Below are positions 1 to 4,705 of a stretch of DNA of 7,367 nucleotides, piece after piece; within the stretch, counting starts at the first letter, position 1; every line of letters begins with the position of its first letter. Source of the stretch: Aureispira sp045105775 (lineage in GTDB: Bacteria; Bacteroidota; Bacteroidia; Chitinophagales; Saprospiraceae); the NCBI GenBank assembly GCA_045105775.1, contig JBGCDW010000219.1:1-7367 (forward strand), in the 5' to 3' direction. Position numbers and translations under genes: made by a program. The notes below the pieces were generated by a model. It was not told the DNA's origin, made no database searches, and saw nothing but the letters and a program-made list of their open reading frames with translations.

Positions 1-2
1 TG

Positions 3-251
3 GCCTATCGCGACTCTTGGAATTTATTTGATCAAGTTTTACTCAGCCAATCGTTTTTGCCCAAAAGTCAAGATGGCTATTACTTTTATAAGAACGCTAT
101 TTTTAACAAATCTTATCTCATTAATAAAGGCGGCCGTTTCAAGGGTTACCCCTTCCGTACCTTTTCTTATGGAAAATATATTGGAGGCTTTAGCGACCAC
201 TTGCCTGTTTGTGTTTATTTGGTCAAAAAAATAAAAAATCCGCGTCCGTAG
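3..251 (+). CDS. Endonuclease/exonuclease/phosphatase family protein, C-terminal fragment
   Basis: This is the last 82 codons of a gene whose 5' part lies outside the window; the open frame runs without a stop from position 3 to TAG at 249-251. The fragment has the closing part of the DNase I-like fold: an aromatic-rich stretch (DGYYFYKNAIFNKSYL), a Gly-rich segment and then GGFSDHLPVCVYLVKK. In this superfamily the SDH motif near the C-terminus supplies the catalytic histidine that acts on a phosphodiester or phosphomonoester. The overall pattern (KGYPFRTF...GGFSDHLPV.VYL) is the one seen in Bacteroidota members annotated simply as family proteins, so substrate cannot be assigned. A second frame over the same bases gives a longer-looking ORF at 28-234, but it lacks family motifs. 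Confidence in the fold is high; function is unknown. Confidence 0.85.
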   Translation, partial: AYRDSWNLFDQVLLSQSFLPKSQDGYYFYKNAIFNKSYLINKGGRFKGYPFRTFSYGKYIGGFSDHLPVCVYLVKKIKNPRP

Positions 252-295
252 TAGTCAGGACTGTTAAGTTCTAATGATTGAGGCTAAGTTTGTTA

Positions 296-352
296 ATCCC
301 GAAGAGATGATATTATCATCTTGTAGGGGTAATAATGGCATCCCTTCGAGAT
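296..352. repeat. Pair of imperfect palindromic units flanking an ATTAT-type spacer
   Basis: Two 13-mers, ATCCCGAAGAGAT (296-308) and ATCCCTTCGAGAT (340-352), are each near-palindromic around GAA or TTC. Between them lies a perfect 8-bp inverted repeat, AGATGATA (305-312) with TATCATCT (314-321), and an AGGGGTAATAATGG stretch. No T-tract follows, so this is unlikely to be a terminator for the upstream gene. It resembles a degenerate copy of a REP-like intergenic repeat; copy number elsewhere in the genome is not visible here. Confidence 0.4.
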
Positions 353-497
353 TTAAAGGTTTTCTACAGCGTTTTAATTATTAGTAGACATTATTACGAA
401 TGGAGTTGTATAGAGATTAAAAAGTGAGATTTGCTTACGCGAGCTCGGCAAAGCCTCGGTTTTTCATCAATCAAGGCACTCGCACTCGCGAAGCGAT

Positions 498-531
498 CTG
501 ATTTATTTGATACAGTGTATCTAATAATCAG
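498..531. repeat. Imperfect inverted repeat inside the MITE-like element
   Basis: The left arm CTGATTTATTTGATAC (498-513) pairs with GTATCTAATAATCAG (517-531) with one bulge and one mismatch around a 3-nt loop. It lies 13 bp before the stronger hairpin at 545-568 and adds to the structured character of the element. Confidence 0.5.
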
Positions 532-544
532 GTACGATCTGCGT

Positions 545-568
545 GGGTTGTGCCTAAAGGCACAACCC
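545..568. repeat. Perfect GC-rich hairpin
   Basis: GGGTTGTGCC (545-554) and GGCACAACCC (559-568) form a perfect 10-bp stem with a TAAA loop; the outer loop bases can pair too. It is followed by CCGAAGGGC and not by a T-run, so it does not look like an intrinsic terminator. It is the strongest local structure in the element. Confidence 0.7.
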
Positions 569-675
569 CGAAGGGCTCACGTAAGTAAAAGCCTAGCGTA
601 TTTAGTTCATAGCAGCGCTATGGAGTTAATTTTTAACGATGAGTGAGGGAACCCCGAAGGGCTCACGAAGTAAAA
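564..675 (+). repeat. Two direct copies of an 18-mer plus AAGTAAAA
   Basis: AACCCCGAAGGGCTCACG occurs at 564-581 and again at 650-667, exactly 86 bp apart. Each copy is followed by AAGTAAAA (583-590 and 668-675; the first copy has one extra T between). The first copy overlaps the right arm of the hairpin at 545-568. The duplication suggests internal tandem amplification or two related modules within the element. Confidence 0.75.
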
Positions 676-758
676 AGATGCTTTTTTCGCTGCAAAGCTA
701 TTCGTAATAATGTCTATTATTAAAATTGCATTAAATAAAGCCTTGCAAGGGAATTTTA

Positions 759-788
759 ACACTTTTTTCCGAAAAAAGTGTATATTAG
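759..788 (+). promoter_or_regulatory. Palindrome and possible -7 element upstream of hicBA
   Basis: Bases 759-781 form a perfect 11-bp inverted repeat around a single central C (ACACTTTTTTC / GAAAAAAGTGT). It runs directly into TATATTAG (781-788), which differs from the Bacteroidota -7 consensus TAnnTTTG at one of its six fixed positions. No convincing -33 box is visible at the usual distance. HicB-type antitoxins commonly autorepress by binding operators over their own promoter, so this is a plausible operator-promoter for hicBA (inference). The alternative is a terminator-like hairpin, but no T-tract follows. Confidence 0.4.
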
Positions 789-835
789 CATGTTCAGAAG
801 TTCATTATAATTTAAATGCTTCAAATCAGATAAAG

Positions 836-1210
836 ATGACTAATCGAAAGTTTCAAGATAAGTTAAATTTAAAAAAAGATACTATAACACTTAATTTAAC
901 TTTAATTTCTTTCCAAGAAGATGATTACAGTGTTTTGTACTCCCCAACATTAGATTTGTATGGCTATGGAGAGAATGAAGGAGAAGCCCTGAATTCTTTT
1001 AATGAAACTATTTATTTGTATTTAGAATATGGAATGAATGAAAATACAATTCTTCAAGATCTGAAAAATTTAGGCTGGGAAAGACAGAAATATTTTAAAA
1101 AACGTTTTAATACAGCAAAATATTCCCCAAAAAAAATAATGCAGGAAAAAGGCATCCAAAATTATGCTTTGCATAATATAGTTGATAAACCTTTGCAACT
1201 ACAGGCATAA
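836..1210 (+). CDS. hicB: HicB-like antitoxin
   Basis: This is a 124-residue protein that matches the HicB antitoxin pattern: a beta strand pair at about residues 16-36 (TITLNLTLISFQEDDYSVLY), then SPTLDLYGYGENEGEALNSF (36-55) and a helix ending YLEYGMNENTILQDLKNLGW. That is the degenerate RNase H-like fold with the usual 'gyGetee-A' turn. HicB neutralises HicA by binding it and normally represses the operon. The C-terminal part (about 95-124) is basic and hydrophobic and may carry the DNA-binding or dimer segment; no helix-turn-helix is obvious. The frame is open back to an ATG at 710 (166 residues), but that start lies in the terminal repeat of the upstream element and its 42 extra residues read through the 759-781 palindrome, so the ATG at 836 is preferred. 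The toxin gene follows after 56 bp. Confident by context; moderate on sequence alone. Confidence 0.75.
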   Translation: MTNRKFQDKLNLKKDTITLNLTLISFQEDDYSVLYSPTLDLYGYGENEGEALNSFNETIYLYLEYGMNENTILQDLKNLGWERQKYFKKRFNTAKYSPKKIMQEKGIQNYALHNIVDKPLQLQA

Positions 1211-1266
1211 ATCATAGAGCAAAATTCATTTAGCGTATAGGTAATTTGTATTATTAAATATCATTT

Positions 1267-1500
1267 ATGGGGGCTAATCAAACCGTAAAAACAAAAGATT
1301 TTAGAAAAGTTATCAAACACTGGGGTTTAACATTGAGGCATACACGAGGTAGTCATGAGAGTTGGGTAAAAAAAGGAATGAGTAGACCTGTAATTATTCA
1401 AACAAACAAACGTGAATTACCAGAGTTTATCTTCAAAAATAACCTAAAAACAATAGGTAAAACTGTAAAAGAGTTTTTTGAAACTCTAAATGATTTATAA
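1267..1500 (+). CDS. hicA: HicA-like toxin, predicted mRNA interferase
   Basis: This 77-residue basic protein has the compact dsRBD-like HicA layout: helix KTKDFRKVIKHWG (8-20), strand LTLRHTRGSHESWVKK with the conserved GSH (His30 is the expected catalytic residue), strand RPVIIQTNKRELPEF, and a closing helix ending VKEFFETL. HicA toxins cleave mRNA when freed from the antitoxin. The GSHESW...MSRPVIIQTNK pattern marks a divergent subgroup: the usual 'P-x-H' after the second strand is replaced by IIQTNK. ATG at 1267 is the only sensible start, since the next in-frame Met comes after the catalytic His; there is no clear ribosome binding site. The antitoxin gene precedes it, the reverse of the classical hicA-hicB order, which is a known variation. 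The catalytic His is intact, so the toxin is probably functional. Confidence 0.8.
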   Translation: MGANQTVKTKDFRKVIKHWGLTLRHTRGSHESWVKKGMSRPVIIQTNKRELPEFIFKNNLKTIGKTVKEFFETLNDL

Positions 1501-1502
1501 CA

Positions 1503-1577
1503 GTCTGCTACAAGGTTAGCACCATCTTGAAATATAGTACCCCACAAGGCTGCTTCACAAAGATTCCCTTCTTCCAG
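1503..1577 (-). pseudogene. Possible remnant of a pentapeptide-repeat gene
   Basis: On the minus strand, one frame over 1577-1503 reads LEEGNLCEAALWGT followed by IFQDGANLVAD. Leu/Leu/Phe recur every five residues (GNLCE-AALWG-TIFQD), and then ANL is off phase by one, as in a decayed pentapeptide-repeat protein. The similarity is confined to 25 codons: before it the sequence becomes A/T-rich, and after it the frame runs into antisense of hicA. There is no start codon. It may be chance, so confidence is low. Confidence 0.2.
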
Positions 1578-1630
1578 TTTTTTTGCTTAAAATTGCGCCT
1601 TATTATTCTATTCACAATAAGAACAATGTT

Positions 1631-1870
1631 ATGGCTGATATCCAACAATTTGAATATAAAACAATTACCCATACTGTTAAACGCACTTTGTTTTCTAAAC
1701 GCAAAAGTGCTACTCAAACCAAAGATTTGGAAGCAGAACTAGATCAACTCGGCAAAATTGGCTGGGAATTAACTGGACAATTTACACAAGTGTACAATGG
1801 CTTTACGGATAAGGTCGTCTTTATTTTTAAGCGCCCCTTGCTCTCCTTTGGCAATGATGAAGAAGAATAA
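1631..1870 (+). CDS. DUF4177 domain protein
   Basis: This is a 79-residue cytoplasmic protein covering a single DUF4177-type domain. An opening strand FEYKTITHTVKR (7-18) leads through a polar linker into LEAELDQLGKIGWELTGQFT (33-52), which has the hallmark 'L..lG..GWEL' of the family, and a last strand KVVFIFKRPL (61-70). An acidic tail, NDEEE, follows. No function is established for the family. ATG at 1631 is chosen because the domain begins immediately after it; an in-frame Met at 1583 would add 16 residues with no family similarity. The gene stands alone: hicA ends 130 bp upstream, and the next gene starts 122 bp downstream after a weak hairpin. No transmembrane segment or signal peptide is present. 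Confidence 0.75.
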   Translation: MADIQQFEYKTITHTVKRTLFSKRKSATQTKDLEAELDQLGKIGWELTGQFTQVYNGFTDKVVFIFKRPLLSFGNDEEE

Positions 1871-1884
1871 AAACAGCTCCCCTC

Positions 1885-1908
1885 AACACAAAACGCCCTT
1901 GTTGTGTT
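1885..1908 (+). terminator. Weak hairpin after the DUF4177 gene
   Basis: AACACAA (1885-1891) pairs with TTGTGTT (1902-1908) around a 10-nt loop, 14 bp after the DUF4177 stop codon. No T-tract follows on the plus strand (AATACTG), so termination is only suggested by position and symmetry. Confidence 0.25.
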
Positions 1909-1924
1909 AATACTGAAGTGGCAA

Positions 1925-1955
1925 TTGTAGAATGTTCATTTTTATTGTATTTTCA
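1925..1955 (+). promoter_or_regulatory. Possible promoter of the FKBP-cytochrome operon
   Basis: TTG at 1925-1927 and TATTTTCA at 1948-1955 are separated by 20 bp, which approximates the Bacteroidota arrangement TTTG-N19-21-TAnnTTTG; the last two bases of the -7 box do not match. It would place transcription start roughly 30 bp before the ATG at 1993. In such AT-rich DNA this could arise by chance. Confidence 0.25.
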
Positions 1956-1992
1956 TAAACTTCTTTTTACCTATTTATGGAAACTACTCCTC

Positions 1993-2460
1993 ATGCGTAT
2001 TCTTTTCTTTTTATGGATAATTATTGGTTTAAGTGCTTGTAGAGATACCGAAAATCTACAACATGAGGCTGATATTCTAAAAATAAGCAGCTATTTGAGC
2101 CAACAGGGCATTGTTGCTACCCAAGATTCAAAAGCTGATTTTTTCTATTTTTTTTATGTAGAAAATGACAATAATTACCAACCACCACGCGATTGGGGCT
2201 TAACGGTAGAAGTTCGTTACAAAGCTTTTTTATTGGATGGGACAGTAGTAGAAGATACGGGTGCAAATACGGTAAAAGTTCCTTTGGATCAGAGTATTTA
2301 TGGCTGGCGTTTGGCACTTCCGTTGATGAACAGAGGAGAACGCATGTTGCTCTTGTTGCCCTCTCGATTGGCTTATGGTACAGAAAGCAGTACTGCTATT
2401 CCTGCCAATAGTGTGCTGGGCTTTGAAATTGAGCTGGTGGAAATATATCCCCGATTCTAG
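1993..2460 (+). CDS. FKBP-type peptidyl-prolyl cis-trans isomerase lipoprotein
   Basis: Predicted 155-residue envelope lipoprotein that would catalyse cis-trans isomerisation of X-Pro bonds. Residues 1-16 are a lipoprotein signal ending LSAC, with Cys16 as lipidation site, which fixes the start at 1993; the frame is open to 1918, but the extra 25 residues would spoil the signal. After a polar linker (17-68) comes one FKBP domain: VEVRYKAFLLDGTVVEDTG (72-90), SIYGWRLALPLMNRGERM (101-118), LPSRLAYGT (122-130), IPANSVLGFEIELVEI (136-151). Compared with FKBP12, the pocket residues Tyr76, Ile102, Trp105, Tyr128 and Phe144 are kept, while the Phe36-Asp37 pair is Val86-Glu87, so activity or ligand binding may be altered. 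The multiheme gene begins 28 bp after the stop codon, suggesting co-transcription and a role in envelope protein folding (inference). Confidence 0.88.
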   Translation: MRILFFLWIIIGLSACRDTENLQHEADILKISSYLSQQGIVATQDSKADFFYFFYVENDNNYQPPRDWGLTVEVRYKAFLLDGTVVEDTGANTVKVPLDQSIYGWRLALPLMNRGERMLLLLPSRLAYGTESSTAIPANSVLGFEIELVEIYPRF

Positions 2461-2488
2461 ACTTTTTAAGATTGAATTTCTTATAAGA

Positions 2489-4432
2489 ATGACCAAGAAT
2501 AAAGTTTTGTTAGTTGTCCTCTTAGGTGGTTTATCGCTTGGAATGTGGTTTTGTGCCCCCAAGAACAATGCAGTAACCAGCTCTCAATTTCTCAACTTGC
2601 ACGACTCTGTGGCATATGTGGGAATGCAAATGTGTAGGAGTTGCCACGCCAATGTTTATGATAGCTACATTCATACGGGAATGGGCCAATCCTTTGGCAA
2701 AGCAGACTTAATCAAAACGGCTGCTGATTTTGGAGCCGATGCACTGGTTTATGATGAGGCGTTGGATTATTATTACCAACCTTTCTTTAGAGATTCTGTA
2801 TTTTATATTTTAGAATTTAGATTAGAGGGCAAGGATACCGTTCATCAACGCCTAGAACGGGTCGATTATATTATTGGCTCTGGCCATCATACCAATTCCC
2901 ATCTTATCAATAGAAATGGCTATGTTTATCAAGCCCCTATTACCTATTACACCCAAGAAAAACGCTGGGATTTAGCTCCTGGATTTGAGGGGGGCAACAA
3001 CAAACGCTTTGGCCGAGCCATTTTGTCCGAATGCCTCACTTGTCACAACCACACGCCTACACCTGCTTTTGGCTCTGCCAACAAGTATCATAAAATGCCA
3101 CTGGGCATTGAATGTGAACGCTGCCATGGGGCAGGCGGCCTGCATGTCAAAGAAAAACTTATGGGCAATCGTGTGGATACCTCCAAATTTATCGACTATA
3201 GTATTGTCAATCCAAAACACTTGTCCATTGATCGCCAAATGGATTTGTGCCAACGCTGTCATTTGCAAGGCGTGGCGGTGCTTCAAGAGGGCAAGGATTT
3301 TTATGACTTTAAACCTGGCATGGCCTTAGAGGAGGTGATGAATGTTTTTTTGCCACGCTTCACCGATTCAGACAAGCGTTTTATTATGGCCTCTCAGGCG
3401 GATCGGCTTCGCAAGAGCAATTGTTTTATCAGCTCCCAACAACTTTCGTGCATCAGTTGCCACAATCCCCACCACGATGTGCACTCTACTACAGCAAATA
3501 ATTATAACAATACTTGTAAAAGTTGTCACCATGCCGAAAGTAAACAGAGCAAGCTTTTAGACTGTTCGGCCAACAAGGCCAAACGCGTTCAAACAGAGGA
3601 TGATTGTGTGCTCTGCCACATGCCCCCTTCTGGGAGTATTGATATTCCGCATGTGAATATTACCGACCATTACATCAGTAGAAACAATATCCAGCAACTG
3701 GGTGGCGATACGATTAGTGCAGAAAAAGTAGAGGAAATTGCGGGTTTCTTGGGTTTGCAGAGTTTGGTCATTAAAAATCCCACGCCTTTGGAAATGGCTA
3801 GAGGATATTTGGCCTTGTGGGATAAATTTATGGGCGTACCAGCCGTTTTAGATTCGGCCAATTACTATTTGCAACGCTCAGAGGCCAGTGCAGCCAAAAA
3901 ATTCCCAACCTTGGCGCATTATTATTTTAATAAAAAAGAATATCAATTGTTGCGTTCTATTGCACCATCTGCTGCCGAAATACAAGATGCTTGGTCGGCT
4001 TATCGGGTGGGAGAAGCCGCCTACAAAACTAAGAATCTACAACAAGCCTTGGATTATTATAAGCAAGCCACTACCCTACAACCCTACAACCTTGAATTTC
4101 AAGAAAAGTATGGCAGCACTCAAGCGCAGTTGGGTCAGCTCAATGCCGCAGAAAAAACCTTCCGTTTTGTGCTCAAAGAACAACCGCAACGCAAAATTGC
4201 CTTGACTAATTTAGGTTTGGTGCTTGCACAAAAGGGAAAAATCACCGCAGCTCTCAAATCTTATAATCAAGCCTTGCTATTGGATCCCGATTACCAATCA
4301 GCCTTGTTGAACAAGATTGGATTGTTGGTACAATTGAATAGAGCACCAGAGGCTCAGTCTGCCTTGCAACAATTATTAAAAAAGTACCCTGAGACTAAAC
4401 CAATGCTAAAACAACGAGGTTTATTACAATAG
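2489..4432 (+). CDS. Seven-haem c-type cytochrome with C-terminal TPR repeats
   Basis: This 647-residue exported protein has two parts. Residues 1-22 form a basic-then-hydrophobic signal ending at Cys22, but the preceding MWF is a poor lipobox, so it may be anchored or processed by signal peptidase I. Residues about 40-380 hold seven CXXCH haem c sites at 49-53, 182-186, 209-213, 254-258, 321-325, 343-347 and 373-377. Extra His residues that could be distal ligands lie at 133-134 (GSGHHTNSHL) and 328-332. The YVGMQMCRSCH opening and GSGHHT motif recall cytochrome c554-like TPR multiheme proteins. Residues about 501-634 contain four TPR units, each ending in a Pro (LQP, EQP, LDP, KYP). The ATG at 2489 directly precedes the signal; the frame is open to 2375, inside the FKBP gene, but that start is less likely. 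Electron transfer is inferred; no redox partner gene is in the window. Confidence 0.88.
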   Translation: MTKNKVLLVVLLGGLSLGMWFCAPKNNAVTSSQFLNLHDSVAYVGMQMCRSCHANVYDSYIHTGMGQSFGKADLIKTAADFGADALVYDEALDYYYQPFFRDSVFYILEFRLEGKDTVHQRLERVDYIIGSGHHTNSHLINRNGYVYQAPITYYTQEKRWDLAPGFEGGNNKRFGRAILSECLTCHNHTPTPAFGSANKYHKMPLGIECERCHGAGGLHVKEKLMGNRVDTSKFIDYSIVNPKHLSIDRQMDLCQRCHLQGVAVLQEGKDFYDFKPGMALEEVMNVFLPRFTDSDKRFIMASQADRLRKSNCFISSQQLSCISCHNPHHDVHSTTANNYNNTCKSCHHAESKQSKLLDCSANKAKRVQTEDDCVLCHMPPSGSIDIPHVNITDHYISRNNIQQLGGDTISAEKVEEIAGFLGLQSLVIKNPTPLEMARGYLALWDKFMGVPAVLDSANYYLQRSEASAAKKFPTLAHYYFNKKEYQLLRSIAPSAAEIQDAWSAYRVGEAAYKTKNLQQALDYYKQATTLQPYNLEFQEKYGSTQAQLGQLNAAEKTFRFVLKEQPQRKIALTNLGLVLAQKGKITAALKSYNQALLLDPDYQSALLNKIGLLVQLNRAPEAQSALQQLLKKYPETKPMLKQRGLLQ

Positions 4433-4626
4433 AACGATCTTGCCAAAAAAGACAGAGAGACACTGCACAGAGCCGTTGATGAGTAACTAGATTGCCATCC
4501 TTCTTTTGTCAAAGCATTTTGGCATCAAATTAGGATGTCTTTTGCTATATGTTGCAAGTGTTTTTTTGTGGTGTATTATTGCAATAGTAACCTACCAAAG
4601 ATTTTTTAAGCAAAAATAGTATCTTG

Positions 4627-4634
4627 TAACTTTG
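4627..4634 (+). promoter_or_regulatory. Bacteroidota-type -7 element upstream of the M1-like gene
   Basis: TAACTTTG matches TAnnTTTG exactly. About 20 bp upstream a T-rich stretch (ATTTTTTAAG, 4601-4610) sits where the -33 TTTG box would be, though without the G. Transcription would start near 4640, giving a leader of about 65 nt. The rest of 4433-4705 has no credible ORF and no clear terminator for the multiheme gene. Confidence 0.45.
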
Positions 4635-4705
4635 AACTTACGATCACAATCATTGCTATTGAACTTAATTTTAGTAGCAACTTCAATTATCAAAAAACAA
4701 ACAGC

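Larger units (their letters stand above)
372..725. mobile_element. MITE-like non-coding element with terminal inverted repeats
   Basis: The 17-mer TAGACATTATTACGAAT at 385-401 is perfectly inverted at 700-716. The match continues imperfectly outwards (TTTTAATTATTAG at 372-384 against TTATTAAAA at 717-725, allowing a 4-nt gap) and weakly inwards. The 300 bp inside is visibly more GC-rich than its surroundings and has several hairpins (498-531, 545-568, 608-622) and a duplicated 18-mer. The only ORF of note starts at a TTG and reads through the hairpins, so the element appears non-coding. A non-autonomous transposable element or a structured interspersed repeat would both fit. No clear target-site duplication can be recognised, and no transposase is in the window. 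The right end overlaps the ATG of the longest possible hicB reading frame. Confidence 0.5.

Noticed and set aside
28..234. A 68-codon plus-strand frame over the phosphatase-fold gene
   Set aside because: The overlapping frame ending at 251 carries the SDHLPV motif and the family pattern; this one is a shadow.
431..646. A 71-codon open frame starting at TTG inside the structured element
   Set aside because: It reads straight through the hairpins and the repeated 18-mer, has no domain pattern and a rare start codon; better explained as a chance frame in a repeat.
1508..1717. A 69-codon minus-strand frame crossing into the DUF4177 gene
   Set aside because: Opposite the DUF4177 coding sequence, no motifs; the only interesting similarity nearby is in a different minus-strand frame.
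2230..2568. A 112-codon minus-strand frame over the FKBP-cytochrome junction
   Set aside because: Antisense to two supported genes, no recognisable motif or start signal.
4433..4705. A terminator for the multiheme gene
   Set aside because: Partial symmetries such as GCCATCC / GGATG occur, but no stem of useful length followed by a T-run could be drawn.
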